From: Strix aluco | Taxonomy: Eukaryota; Chordata; Aves; Strigiformes; Strigidae | Assembly (NCBI RefSeq): GCF_031877795.1 | Contig: NC_133934.1 | Span: forward strand, 26,353,716-26,417,715 | Length of the DNA stretch: 64,000 nt | Direction of reading: 5' to 3' | Part shown: positions 40,196 through 52,997 of the stretch, piece after piece | Position numbering within the stretch: the first letter of the stretch is position 1 | Layout of the letters: every line of letters starts with the position of its first letter | Position numbers and translations under genes: made by a program | Notes under the pieces: model-generated | The model's input: the letters and a program-made list of their open reading frames with translations, nothing else | The model's database searches: none | Told to the model about the DNA's origin: nothing

Positions 40196-40930
40196 TGCAT
40201 GTTTCCCTGAAAACAGTTTTCATTTTATTTCTGGTAATTCAAGTTGTTCTGAGATTACAGGGTATACTGCCTCCGCGTCAGTAACGAGAGAGAAAGGGAT
40301 GATCATTTTCATGAGGCACATTAAAAATTTTTGAAGAAAATTGTGTAAATATAAACTGTGTAATGAAAGTGTGTAATTTCAACTAGGACTGCCTTGGTTG
40401 CTAGCCTAGGAAGATGCGTATGTATACACCACCTCCTCTGTCCTTTCACAGTCTGTGTCTGAAGAAACAAAGTAACACACGGGGGAAAGGTTTTTCTTTG
40501 GCTTTTCCAGTACCACTCATGTTCATCTCATTCTTTGTGCATTTTAAACTGTGCAATTCATATAAACTATACTTGGTTCTCAGATAGGGAGGTGACAGCC
40601 TGTTGGGCAGTAACACTGCCCTGTTTTTCAGCTGTAGAAGAATCTAGTAGAGATGATGACTAGGAATTTGTTTGCCACCAATACATGCTATTTACTTTTT
40701 TTGACATTTGTCAACATTTGTTAAATGGAGTAAAGCAGTTTGAAAGATAGTGTCTGCCTGGCTGAAGCTAGGAGCAGTGAGTTAGTGCTGAAGGTGGTTG
40801 TAGTGCCAGCTACAACCTGTCTTCAGGTCTGTGTTTGTCCCAGGGTGGGTTGTGCAGGTTTCCAGGCAGGCTCTACCAGATGTGGTAGTGCTGCACAGTT
40901 CTGTGGTGTTAAAACAGCAGTGTAAGGGGG

Positions 40931-40954
40931 ATTTGTTTGTTTGTTTGTTTGTTT
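40931..40954 (+). repeat. (TTTG)n microsatellite
   Basis: About six tandem TTTG units. Simple repeat in the intergenic region. Confidence 0.95.
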
Positions 40955-42663
40955 AGATATATTGTCATCAGGAGCAATGTTGTATGGTGGTACCTCATTA
41001 AGAGGGGCAAGGGAGAGGGAGCGCTCCCCAGCCCCTCTGCTGTGGGTGGGGGCTTCTTCTCTTACCCTGCCCATTAATTTAGAAAAATTAAAAAATATCT
41101 ATATTCCCTTATTCTTATAGTTTAAGACACTACTATGACACAACTGAGAGCTGCTTTATACTGAAATACTTGCAAAGTTTTCCAACAGCCTTGTCCTTTC
41201 TTCCAGCATCCCAAAACTGGAAGTGAGTTCACAGTTGGAATGGACTTTAGTGCTTACTTGCTTGACTCCTCCTGTATTTAATTTTCTGTTTCAATAGATG
41301 TAACATGGACACGTTTAGCTCTCAAGCAGGTAACTGATACTGCCAATACAGCAAATCCAGGATTTTAAATTGTTTTAAGGTCAAGTCTGGGTCCGGATCT
41401 GGAGCACCCGTGTCTGGTCTAATGTCAAATAAATTACATTGCTTCACTTAGTGGCTGCTTTGTGTTGAAATACATGAAGTCTTTAGGTGGGTTTGTGACA
41501 GCCTGGTGTAAAATAAAAAGGATAACTGACTAGGATGGTGAGGAAAAAATGAGTCTGGTGTTGCTGGGGGAAAAGTGGGAGAGAAGCTGTTTTGTGCTGA
41601 TGGTATGTGAGCCACCAGACCCTTCAGCAGCCTGAGTCCTTGGTGTACAGCTGCCTTTGCTTGCAAGCGTGGTGTGGGGCAAGGGCTCATGGCCCCCTGC
41701 TCTCAGGGCAGGTGGGAAAAGGGACTGTGCACAGCGAGCGCCTTGCCTTCCCTGCCCTTGTCTCTTCCCTTCCTCTGTCTTTCCCAAATTGACTCTTCTC
41801 CCAGCCGGCAGTTTAAGAACGTGATGGGTGTTGAGTAGTAAGGCTCCTGCTGATCCTGTTGGAGAGGTTTGGGAAGTTCCCTGCAGCTGAGCCATGTTAC
41901 TGGATTGTGGGAGCAGCCCTTGCTTGGTTCAGGGCAAAGCCAATTGTCCCCTTTTTAAACATCCACCCACTGCCTCGGTGCAGAGTTGGGTGTGAAGGTG
42001 GCTTCCTTGACGCAGGAACATCTTGTTGGTCACAGCCCAAAAAATGATGAGCCAGTTATACTCCAAGGTGGATTTTGGTTCAAAAAGCAGGCCTCGAATC
42101 TTGCTGATCCTATTTCACACTGCAGTCAGGGATAGCCTGACAGATAAGCATCTTTTTTTAACAAAGTGCAGGCACTCAAAATCATGTCATTGCCACAGGT
42201 TTAAATTTCCCTGAACGTAAGGCTGAAGAAAAACCACCAGACACAGAGTGGGTCCCAGGTGTTCCTGGAAGTGGTGGCCAACACATCTTCATGTTGCTGT
42301 GAGCAGCTGTGATGCATATGAGGTGATTTATTGCTGTAGAAGGTGGTTTAAATAATCTGAAGATGTTGGTTCAAATGGAGTGAAAACCCCTCACATTTGT
42401 GGCTTTTACTGTTAAAGAGGAAACTGAGAAATGAGTCCTGTGTATGAACTTCCCAGAAGCAAGTGACCTGCTGGGCTGGGGGCAAGGATGGTCTCCCTCT
42501 TTTCCTTGGCATGCATGTGCTCCATTATAGCATCTTCCACATTCAAGTCCTTCGATAGTCTGAACCGTGTCGAAAATGCCAGGAGGCTCTAGTCCACACT
42601 TGTCAGGAGAGAGCTATTTGGAATAGACATGTATGAACAAAGTTCACCGAGTCAGATGATGCC

Positions 42664-42706
42664 AGTGTGTGGGTGGGTGGGTGGTGGTGGTGGTGGTGGT
42701 GGTGGG
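42664..42706 (+). repeat. (GGGT)n/(GGT)n microsatellite
   Basis: GTGGGTGGGTGGG units pass into about eight GGT units. The strand is G-rich and could form quadruplex DNA. It lies shortly before the CR1 fragment at 42800. Confidence 0.95.
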
Positions 42707-42799
42707 AAACCCAACCCAAAATGTTCTTGACAACAAAGAGGAAAAGAGTTGTTCTATATATTGTTCATGTGCTGGTCTCACCTGTGAATAGTCCTCATC

Positions 42800-43095
42800 T
42801 GTGAGGAATTCAGCAAGGGGAAGTGCAGAGTCCCACACCTGGGGAGGAACAACCCCAGGCACCAGTACCTGCTGGGGCAGCTGGAAGGCAGCTTGGCAGA
42901 AAAGGAGTTGGGACGTGGGGACCTAGACCAAGTTGAACATGAGCCACCAACCTGCCCTTGTGGCAAAGGCAGCAAACGGTATCCGGGGCTGCATTAGGCC
43001 AAGTGCTGCCAGCAGGTCCAGGGAGGTGGCCCTGCCCCTCCGCTTGGCACTGGTGCAGCCACAGCCCGAGGGCTGGGTCCAGCGCCCGCAGGCTG
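42800..43095 (+). mobile_element. CR1 LINE internal (RT end) fragment
   Basis: GGAATTCAGCAAGGGGAAGT, CACCTGGGGAGGAACAACCC and AGCTTGGCAGAAAAGGA are characteristic of the CR1 region encoding F-N-x-x-K-C and HLG...N. The block encoding CALAxKAxxILGCIxxS follows near 42950-43010 with frame breaks. Similarity fades after about 43050, where the sequence becomes C/G-rich. Both ends of the element are missing. Confidence 0.85.
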
Positions 43096-43453
43096 GGCTG
43101 GGGGGAGCCTGCTGCCAGCCCAGGTGGTCATGGGACCGGGGGGGGGGGCTGTGTTTGTTGGTGTCTCTGCAAAAGAAACAAATAGACACGAAGGGAGCCA
43201 CATCCCGTAGATATGAAATGACAAAGGCGTCTTGATAGCAAAAAGGTTAAAAGAAACCCCCACAACATTTTGTCTTAAAGATACAGTGTTTTGGAAGGAA
43301 AGCAGTTCAATGATGTCAAGTGAAATGAAATTCTGAGACCATCTTGGCCAAACTGTGTGTGCAAGGAGAAGCCGTATGAGCAGGAATTGTCCCTTGCTCC
43401 CCTGGCAGGGGCAATGATTGTCCTCAGTGTGTGGTGCAGTGCCCTGGACAAAT

Positions 43454-43481
<28 letters not shown>
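43454..43481 (+). repeat. poly-G run (28 G)
   Basis: An uninterrupted run of 28 G; an 11-G run occurs at 43138-43148. Translating the opposite strand gives a proline run that inflates minus-strand open frames here. Its length may be uncertain in the assembly. Confidence 0.9.
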
Positions 43482-43484
<3 letters not shown>

Positions 43485-44179
43485 GAAGGAGCTTAGGCAC
43501 AACAGGGTAAGTGATCTTTTGGAGGAGGAAGGCATTACCGGGGGTGTTAAGGGATTTCAAGGCTGAAGAGTGATGAAATAACAATAGACTTGAGCTTTTG
43601 AGATCTGAACAAGATGGTGACTCTGTCTTACTAAATTTACTAGGAAGGCCATTATGCCTGTGATCATAGCTCTGGGGGTGGAGGTGCCAAGGCTGGGGGG
43701 GGGCAGAGGTGCCCTCAAAATGGCCAAACAGTATCTAATGCCCAATGGTTACATGCAGAAAGCATGTAAGAAGATGGAGCACCTCCTTGTCCCCACTGCA
43801 CTGGTGGTACCCACCCCCCTCCCCACAGGCATGCAAAAAGCCTCAGGGAGCAGCAGCCTACAGCCAGCCTGGGGCATGAGGAGGCAAGTGGGTGGATTCA
43901 GGGTGTGCGTTCCTCTGTGGCCAGGTCACATACAAGGGACATGATCTCAGGTTGGTATTAATTGGTTAGGAATAAGTTTGGCCTGGAAAGAGGAAAATTT
44001 TCCTGGGGCCCATTTCAGCCTCCTGCTCCCCCAAAAAGGGCACCTCTGCATTTCTGCTGTAGGTCAGGTCAGACTTGTGGCCCCAGCACTAGGTGGAAGT
44101 TCAGGAGCAGGGTCTCAACCAGGCGCCCAGCCCTTCAGATGGCCACGATGCTGAGCATGTGCTAAGAGAATGTGAGGCT

Positions 44180-44500
44180 CAAGGAATAAGCACCCGCCCG
44201 TTTTAGCCCGTTGAAAACACGCCGAGGTGCGTGGCAGGAGTTGGCTGCTTCTGTGCCCCGAGTCACTTGCAAAGGTGGCACAGGGCTCTTCCTCCGTGGA
44301 AGGTGACAAAGCAGGGCACAGCTCCCGGCCCGCCCCGCCCCACATCAGGTGCCGTGGCAGGCAGTGCAGGCCCAGACAAGCCCTGAGACCCCGGCAGCCT
44401 GGACGGGGGGCGAGTGCCCGCTAAGATGCAGCTGTAGGTAGGCTGAGCCTGGCACCTACGCACTAGACGTCCCTGCGGCGCCGCTCTTGGCAGTCCACAG
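44180..44500. promoter_or_regulatory. GC-rich, CpG-containing patch with GC boxes
   Basis: The stretch has many CpG dinucleotides relative to its surroundings and a CCCGCCCCGCCCC GC-box run near 44328-44340 (Sp1-type on the opposite strand). It could be a small CpG island or regulatory element, but no gene start is recognised next to it. Confidence 0.3.
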
Positions 44501-46289
44501 CAGTCCCACCATTTCAGCTCTGCTACTCCCAAAAGCTTCTGCCATGTGTGCAACCACTTGGACATTAAGGAAGATGCTGCCAGCCTGGACTGTAATAAAA
44601 TAAATATACTGTTTTAATTATTTTTTAAAGTAGGTCAAAGCTCCATTATCTTACTTAGAAGGATTTTGGTTGAAGGAGATTATATATAAAAGCCCTTGTG
44701 TTATTCCCACATGCCATCCTTACTGGATCCAAGCATCACCGACATGTTGAACTTGGTGTTAGGAACCCGTCATGGAAAAAAAAAACCCAGGAAGAGAAAA
44801 TGAGAGGGAAAAGCTCCTGCCACAACTTTGTATATGGAAGACCAAGCTCAAGTAATGCTCGATGGAAACGATCAATCATCATCATTTTAGAGGACTCAGA
44901 GCCAAATACTCAAATAAAAAAAAATCAACCACCCATTTCTCTAGAGATGTACCTTCATGCACAACTTTAGGTGTCTTCACTGAGAAGAGCCTGGCTCCAC
45001 TTGTTTACGCTCTCCCATTTGGGTATTTATACACATTGATATGCTCTGATGGATGATCTTATCAGGAAGAGGTCTTTGAAACTTGGACAGCCAGAGAGAT
45101 GACCATGTCTATCTCATGGTCAACACATCAGGACTGTAAATGCCACCATGATCTGATATGTACAGTCTGTGAGGGTTTGGTGTTTCACACACCTGTGGAA
45201 ACCTGAAAGGATTAAAAAGGCAGACTACTTTTGGGTGGGGGAATGCTGGATCTCCTGTGATAGCTTGTAATAGTCCAGATGTCCAGAAAATTTCCCTAAA
45301 GTATTTAGAAATTTGGCCATTCAGTGCATGCTGACAGACTCTCAGGCAGCTCCCAAGGTGACTATGTGTGGGTCATAGACCGGGTGACATTACGCTAACA
45401 TACAGGTTACCAGAGCCAGAATCTGCACAATAGGTGCACTGTGAGAAACAGCTCCCCGCTTGACGAAGGGAGCAAGTGCTGAATTAGGGAAGACACCTAC
45501 TTAGAACATGGAGAGTTCTTGTGGGAAAAGCAGGGTTTAAGATGTTGTTACTAAAGCTGAGCCTGGTAAACTGTGAATGCACCCCCTCAGAAGCATTAGA
45601 AATTAATCATGGCACAGAGTCCTCTTTCTCCCCAAATCCTTTTATGCTAGAAGCCAGATTCTGGCTGTTGCAACTATGCCATGCCAAGGTAAGAAATCGG
45701 ATTATCGTCTATGAAGTTTCTAGAGCACGCAGTGATAACTCACCCGCTTTACAGCAATCAGACCCAACACCAAAGCAACTCAGCCATAATCACCCATCAT
45801 CTCTTGCTTCAGAAGCTTTGATGTATGAGGGTCAACATACATCAATCTCCACTTCCAGGGCAATGACAGGAGAATTCAACACCTGAACTTAAGGAGCAAA
45901 ACATGTATTTCTTGTTCTGGAGCGTGGCCGCCCTGCAGCGTTATAAACACACAACTGAGCTCTTGTGGCTGTTGAAATAACGAGTTGTCTTGTGGGAGGA
46001 GGACACTCAGTGTACGCAAAGGTGTTTGGTCATGCTTCTTGCCTCAGCTGACATGCTGCTGAGACTACACTGCTGCCAGCATGACTTCAGTGAGTTACAA
46101 ATTAGGTCGGATAACCTCTGTGCTCCCACTGAAAAGCAGACATGGCTCCCAGTGGCTGTCCCTCCTCCTCGAGTAACACAGGACGCAGCTGTGCTGCCCA
46201 TCCACGTTGCCCATGGATGTCTCAGCTCTGACCATGGACCTAGCTGCGCAGTTGGTGATGAATCCACCAGGTTCAAAGTTGAATGGCTT

Positions 46290-46312
46290 CTTAGAATCAT
46301 AGAATCATTTTT
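46290..46312 (-). mobile_element. CR1-like 3' tail, minimal
   Basis: TTAGAATCATAGAATCATTT resembles the ATTCTATG-type terminal repeats of CR1 read on the opposite strand. Only the tail is visible, so this is either an extremely truncated insertion or chance. Confidence 0.35.
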
Positions 46313-49300
46313 TGCCAAAGCTAAAGGGGTCACCACAAGTCCTGACTCTTCCTCCTGTTGGCTCGCAACACCCAGCCATTGCGCAGTCAGACAGTTCCCT
46401 GATAAAAGCTTGTCATGAGTTTTGCTAAGCAGAAACAGAGAGAAGATGGTCAGAAAGGCCTTTCCATCAGGTTAGCAGGAGGACTTCTTCCAGGGCAATG
46501 GTACAATGACTGCATGCTGCCTGCTGCAGGCAGTAATTCCAGTAACTCTTCAAGAGCAGTTTGTGTCAAACACCTGTGAATGACACCAGGGCTCCAAGGA
46601 ACATGCTCACATTGTCCTTAGGCATGTGTGATGCCGGCTGAGCTCAGGTGCAATGCTGCTCCTACCAATTACTAGAGTAAGCATGGCTGCTGCTTCGGCT
46701 TCCGTAGTCCAAGGGAGGGGGAGGTCATCTCAACAGGAACAAGCCTGAACCAGCATTCTGTGGTCCCACTCGTTTCTTTACAAGCAACTGCAAATGCCAA
46801 AAACTTGCTTGTTTCCTTTCAGACTGCAAAAAATGAGGCTGGGAACTTGCCTTGAGTGACAGATGTTCCTACTCTGAATTTGAAGTATTCTAGCGAGGCA
46901 GATATGTGAAAGTAGTCATCCTGTGGGTCACCACAGTGACTTGGTGCTAAGGCATCTCGGATGGGAGCCGTGGGACCGGCCACCAGAAGATCACAGAGTG
47001 CGAGACTGAAGGGAGAAACTGGTCGCTCACCTTTCATCTCTCATATGGTAGAACTGCAGGAGTAAAAAGTTTTGGATCCACTCTCCTAACCCAGGCTGGG
47101 CAGCAGGGAAGGGAAAGGCTGTCAGTCACCGTCTGCTTCCGTACCAGGACCTCAGAGTTCTGCTCCTGAGGAAGTCCAGTCGTTTGCTGCCTTCCCGGAA
47201 CCAAGGCAAATGTATCCAGGGAATGTCGGACTTATAAACTCTTTAAGGAATGGAAGATGCTGTCGGTCTTTGAAGTTTAGAAGTGTTTTATCTTACTATT
47301 TGAGCTTCCCTCTGACCTTTTGAGTACCTGGGGTACTCATTGGCAGGATGATTCCCTCCTTGTCAGAAATTTAAGCTGGGGAAGGCTTCAAGGGACATAT
47401 CAAGTGCTGCTGTACAGAAGGCCTTTGCTAATTGCTGTTTAACACCTTGCTATTCCCTATGCAAACCTGTTCCTGCAACCAAGACACAATTCCTTGGCCT
47501 GAGACCAGCTGCTCTGTGACTAATGCTCAGTTATCAGCTACGCACACCTGCAGCCTGGCTGGCAAGTAGACTTCACAGTCCAGCGTCTTTAGTTTGGACT
47601 GTTTCCTTGGGCACCGATTTGGGACTTGATTTCTGTGCACAAACCAACCTGTTACTGCTGATAAATATAATAATGGAGCACACACATGCAAGTGAACTAG
47701 GATGCACGTGGATGATTTCTTAAAGAAGCAAATTTTCTGTGGATTGCGTGTTCGGTGATCCCAAATCTTTCTGGATCTTTAGAGGGAGATAGTTCAGCTG
47801 TGACAGCCCCATCAGTTAACATGAAACTCAAGAGCCAGTCTGATGTTGAGCTTGGCCCAACAATGTGTGCTAAGTATCTAACGGCTTGAAGTACATTTTA
47901 GATAAGTATTTGTTATTTAGCAGTTCTAAAACTTAAAGGCTTGTCAGCATGTGCAGAAAAGATTCGTAATGCACATTATTTTTCCTGTTTAAGATTGCTC
48001 TAGAAAACATTATTGTCTAAAACAACTATTCAGATTTAATTTCATTGAGTGGTAGAGGTTTAATTTAGTATGTTATGAAGTATGTTCTGAGAACAGCCTT
48101 CCTGTCTTACTGTTATGAAAGCTGTGCAGTCCAGGCATCAGAGGACACAAAGAAACAAATAAATGTATGTCCGCTAAGAAACAAAGCCACACTTTTATGA
48201 AGATGGGAACTTAAAGATGATGAGAACTTCGCTCTAACTATGTAACTGAATGTGAAACCTCAGCACCTTTAAATCCTACATGGGATAAAAGCCATAAAGA
48301 CCGGGTTGTATCGGGCTTCCTTTTATTCTTTATCACACATTAACATGTGAAAAACTCTGAGCATCAGTTTTCTTATTACAATGAGAGAATCCCCATTCTT
48401 ATGTAAAATATTAAAACTCATATATGGCCAACTACAAAACCCCCAACTCCTTCTTTGAAATGATTTGCCTTCAATTCCATAGCTTTACACTGATTTCTCT
48501 TTAACAGATTTTATTTTTAAAGCATCAGAAGAAGCAATGCATAAATTATGTATGTGTAAAAATTATGCCTGTACTTCCCTGTATTTGTTATAAAGGCTGA
48601 TGGTTCCAACTACTTGCCATCACAAGCAAGAGTGCTGTAATGACCCCTGGCCCCTGGGGATACTGTTCTTACAGAAAGATGTCCATCTAAACTGTACCAT
48701 GGGGCTCTCAGGACTCTGGCAAGGGAAGAGTGGGGGACAGGCAGAGAAATTCTGTATGTAGCCTTGTCTGGTGCAAGTTCTGAAAAGAAACCGGTGGGCA
48801 ACCAGCAGACCTTTCCTATAGTTTGTATGCTGCACTTTTGCTCAGCTAATTATGCCCAGCATAATTCACTGCACTACCTATTTTCTTTGACTATACTGAT
48901 AATCAACATACAGAAGTAACTCAAATGTCCCCTTAAAGAAAACAGAAGAAAGAAACTCTACATAACTCTTTACAAAAACAACTGAAAACCCTGCTGAGCA
49001 TGACACTGAACCTCCAGAAAGCCCTTCTAACCTAATTTATCCTATGATGATTTCTTGAGTAACTTGACATTTGAACTGATTAAAAACTGACCAAAAAAAG
49101 AGAAAAACCCCAACAATTATCCACTTCACAAAAATCAAAACTTCTGGAAACAATTCTCAATATTTGCAAGATTTGTCAAGTCCAGATTTCAAATCATTGT
49201 TAGAGGCACACCACTAGGTACCAGAGCTCATTTCTAAAAGAGATTTTCTTTTTTGGGTAGCACCTAAAAACTTCTGAGAAAACCATTTCAAATTGGTTTA

Positions 49301-50022
49301 AACCAAAATACTGTTAACTTCTGCATGAGGGAACTATTTGACCAGAACAATAAAAAGAAACTGCATTATGATCAGCAAATCCATCTTGTGAAATTATTTC
49401 AGTTTTAGAAATCAAACCCCTGATGGATGTGTAATTAAATGCTTTTAAAATCTCCCCGTCTCCCTCTGTCAAAAGCATTTCAAATCCTTCAAGTCAAAGC
49501 AACGCAAATTGCTTTAGAAAAAGAGTTGCATACGCTGCTTTCTGAAGAGAGTTTGATTTTCTCTGTTACAGAGGAAAAATAACTGTAACACCAGTTAAAC
49601 ACTTGGTAAGAGAGACTTAGTCATTCTTTCACAGCACACAACTGCACCCTACTCATTTTAGGAGAGCAAGTAATCCTTAACTAATGTCAACAGTATCCAG
49701 CTCTTCTACACCGAATCAGGGGATTTCAAACAATTTGCAGCAGAGAAATGGGGAACTGAGGCATGGGGAAACAAAGTGAACTGGTTCATGGTCACCCTGC
49801 AGACCAACCCCCTTCTTCCCATACAACTTTACAAGACAAAGCACTGTAACATCACCTAAAACTCCCCTATCTTTTGAACTATGTAATTGTCTGCATTACA
49901 ATTTCTTTGCTCAATACAGTATTTCTATGAACATCCAAGACCATGCACAGATATAGCAAGTAGTTTTCTGTGAAAGAAAATGAAAAAAAATTAAAAAGAC
50001 TGCCACATGACACCTAGAAGCG

Positions 50023-50028
50023 TTTATT
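50023..50028 (-). terminator. PDS5A: distal polyadenylation signal (PDS5A)
   Basis: TTTATT on the plus strand gives AATAAA in the minus-strand RNA. It is followed about 15 bases later by GTGTCATGTGG, a good GU-rich downstream element. This is the best candidate for the distal end of PDS5A. Confidence 0.55.
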
Positions 50029-51104
50029 TTATGCAACAAACTTAAATATGATCATGTGTACATAAAAGTGTACACTGTATCTATGCTGAACAATGCCAGG
50101 AAACATAATATTGATGCAACAATCTTCTAAAATAAACATTAAAAAATGAGCCTGGACAGGAAGACAAAATGCAAAACAGACTTACTTCCAATCAGCACAA
50201 TGCTTAAAATTGAGAGCAATCCTAAACATTTCCAACTTTCCTTACAAAGCTGCCAAAGTCCAACTATTTTTAAAAATTGATTTTTTTTTCTTTACATCAA
50301 TAATAAAAATCTGGTGACAAACATTATAAAATCAAATGCTGGACTGTCTTTACTCCTTTAAAATTTAGAATATTCCAACAGAACTGCAGGAGTAAAAACA
50401 CTTAAAAGTGATATATGTTTTTATAAAACAAACATCAATATGTACATTTATTGCAAATTATATTAAACTAAAATGGAGGGAAAATTAAAAAATGAAATGT
50501 CTACTTGCGAATTAATAATAATTTTAAGTGATTACTTTCCCACTCTGATAAAAATCAGAAAGCAACATTTATAAAATTGCCACCACATGACTTTTCATAG
50601 CAGGGAACTGAAATCTGTACATCTTATTTTTGCAGAAAAGTAGGCAGGCAGAAAGAATTATACATAAAACAGTCTTCAAAAGTAAAGCAAAAAAATTTTT
50701 TTGTGATTTTTTTTTTTCCTATAGTCTTGTTTAAAATCCATTCAGTAGACTTCTACTTTTTCTGTGAAACATGGGAATACCTGGCTCTAGAATCATGAAT
50801 TTTCAATGTCAGTGTAAGGACCTCCTCTGACTTCCTTTAAAAAAAAATGCAGCATGAAAATTAATGGTGTAAATACACTTTTAAACTCCAGAATGCAGGA
50901 ACTGGAACCAAGTGTTAAGCAATTTGCTTAATTATTGACTTTTCATAAAAAAAGTCTCTGGGGAAATAAGTACAGATGCTTTTAGCCTCTTTCTCAAGAG
51001 TTTCTGCTTTACATTTCCATTGAGAAGGATTAATTTTCATGTGAAAGGGAAGCATAGTTTTCCTTCTGGTTTCAGAGCTGAAAGCTGTGAGTTTTGAAGT
51101 AATT

Positions 51105-51211
51105 TCAGTTCCTGTACAGGAAATTTCTGAATCCTAGTTTTTGCAGAAGCTTGGAGCATGCCTTTAATTTGGCCTTCATTTCCTCCCTTTTCGAGCAAGT
51201 TTTCTTTTTAC
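51105..51211 (-). CDS. PDS5A: candidate second alternative 3' exon of PDS5A
   Basis: A strong pyrimidine tract (TTCCTTTTCTCCCCTC) precedes two possible acceptors. Starting at 51211 the phase-0 frame gives VKRKLARKGRK and a stop at 51176. Starting at 51203 it gives 32 residues beginning KTCSKREEMK and a stop at 51105. Both are basic. The segment would follow 51793-51943 if the GT at 51791-51792 there is used. The evidence is only splice-site quality and an open frame, so this is speculative. Confidence 0.25.
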
Positions 51212-51786
51212 CTTTTTGAGGGGAGAAAAGGAAATAAAAATTAATCATAAGGACATGGAAAGTACAATCGATTCTGAATTAAAATCCTACCTATATTGTT
51301 TACATTTTAGCTTTTACACTCTTTATACTGTTTCTTCCAACTCCATCTTGTATCTTCTCAACGATTACATAATTAATTGAATATAACTGAATTTCCTTAC
51401 TGTATAGCACAACTTCTTGATAAACTTGGAAATACACAAGTTGAATAATAATAATTCCATAACTGAGTAATGTTTTTTTGGCATAAACAGAAATACATTT
51501 ATCCACAGCTTTCACTGGAATCAGAGAATAAGAATGATAACTTGCTCTAAATAACTGTATTTAATTACCCAGGTTTATAAAAATAGCCTGTCTTACTTAA
51601 GAACAAGCACTACTTCAAATGTTTTTCAAGTATTTACAGTAACTTGTACATGTCTACTTAAAAGCAAAAAAACCTGTCAGACACAGCTATTTTTACATAT
51701 ATTTTTCTAGAAGACAAATTGCTTTGATTCCTTACGGTATATGCTACAATAAAAAAACCAGAGAATTGTCCTATATAAGATGCCTG

Positions 51787-51943
51787 CTACACCTTAAGGA
51801 AGCCTCCCTCTGCTATCTCTGCATCCTCAGTATCTTCCTGGCTGCTCCCACAGGCCTTAAAAAGATCCATTGCATTTTGGGAATATTCTGGACTTGAGTC
51901 TATCTCCAACAGTGAATCTCCATCACTTCCAAGCACCTGGCTT
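51787..51943 (-). CDS. PDS5A: candidate alternative C-terminal exon of PDS5A
   Basis: On the minus strand an acceptor (GTTTTTTCAG, AG at 51944-51945) precedes an open segment. Spliced to a donor overlapping the canonical stop, codon AG plus A restores the same Arg, and the frame continues SQVLGSDGDSLLEIDSSPEY then SQNAMDLFKACGSSQEDTED and AEIAEGGFLKV to a TAG at 51787-51789. Ending instead at AAG followed by GTGTAG (51793), the exon is 151 bases and finishes in phase 0. The peptide is Ser/Asp/Glu-rich, plausible for a disordered tail. I do not recognise it from any database entry; it is inferred from frame, phase and splice signals. Confidence 0.5.
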
Positions 51944-52997
51944 CTGAAAAACGTTAACAACGTTTTGGTATTTTTCCAAGAAACACTGAGGTATTACATA
52001 TTTTAAAGAAGCTATCTGACACAGGTGGCTTATTAAAGACTATGGATAGTGCAAAGTGTTATGAAGACTTAAAGAAATTTGATGTATAAAACAAGCATTG
52101 CAAGGCAGTACACAAATATTATTCTCTTGAAAGACTGAACAATTTGCTAGTGTATGAACCTTGCTGTGAGAGGAAAAGGTAATTCTTTTTGACTGAGGTT
52201 CTCTGCAATTTACAAAAATCTCTAGAAAGAAACCATTCCAATGATTCTTTCTTCCTTTAGATTCACTCGTGATTTCTTCCAGCACACTGGTTTGCTGACT
52301 TTATCTGACTGCTCTACAACTTTGGATACTTTTCCATTAAAATTATTATTGTATCAGATTCAGCTAAACAAATTTCTCGGTGTTTATGCATATCTGTGGT
52401 TTGTTTATATTGGAAATCAAATCAACACATTTAAACATTAGAGTATATAAATATGTATTATCATCCAAGAGCTGGTTTGTAGTTTACACAGTTCCAAATT
52501 CTGCTTTTGATTTACTTAAAACATGTATTAAAATATTGTTCATATTAAACAAGCACAGACCCTAAATATCAGAAAATAATTACAGGTAGAATTACAATCT
52601 GTCCTCTTCATTAAAGATGGTCAGTTTTCAAGCCTTTGTTATCAATGAACTGAAGCAGTGCAGAGCACCTGAATTCCTGCGTACCTGGCATTAATGAAAC
52701 ACCCTCAACTCTTAGTTATTTTACATAGCAATGCTGTAAAGCGGAAACCAGAATGCAACAGACAAAAAGTAAAATTTGGTGAAAACAGGTTAGATTATCC
52801 TGTTCTGACCAAACAAATTCATGTCTCCAGTTCCAGCTGCCCTGATACTTTGAAAAACAGAGCACAACACAATGTATGTTGGACCATGGTGTTTATAAAT
52901 CATTACGGTTTAGCTGTGTCCTTTAACTATGCTAGATTTGTTGTAATTGTAAATTCAGGGTTTATCTTGAGACAAAAGGCCCACCCCACCCAGATAT

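Larger units (their letters stand above)
35104..40215 (+). other. UBE2K: UBE2K 3' UTR (long form, putative)
   Basis: No coding exon follows the stop. The stretch is AT-rich, has no recognised mobile element, and carries one AATAAA near its start (35266) and a dense group near 40.0-40.2 kb. A transcript reaching the last group would have a 3' UTR of about 5.1 kb, plausible because long 3' UTRs are known for this gene. It contains an AU-rich element at 37017-37030 and G-tracts at 37379-37397 and 38893-38915. The exact end is inferred. Confidence 0.6.
40216..50000. other. intergenic region between convergent 3' ends
   Basis: No gene is supported. Base composition rises in GC between about 41.5 and 44.6 kb, with G-runs, a GGT/GGGT repeat, a CR1 fragment at 42800-43095 and a modest CpG-containing patch at about 44180-44500. 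Open frames up to 196 codons here are explained by G/C-rich composition, poly-G runs or CR1 fragments. The rest (44.6-50.0 kb) is ordinary non-coding sequence. Confidence 0.7.

Noticed and set aside
42994..43584. 196-codon minus-strand open frame
   Set aside because: It crosses poly-G runs (read as a proline run) and the CR1 fragment on the opposite strand. Composition explains its length.
45990..46418. 142-codon plus-strand frame in the intergenic region, and its antisense partner
   Set aside because: It contains the CR1-like tail at 46290 and no domain signature; it lacks a convincing promoter or splice sites.
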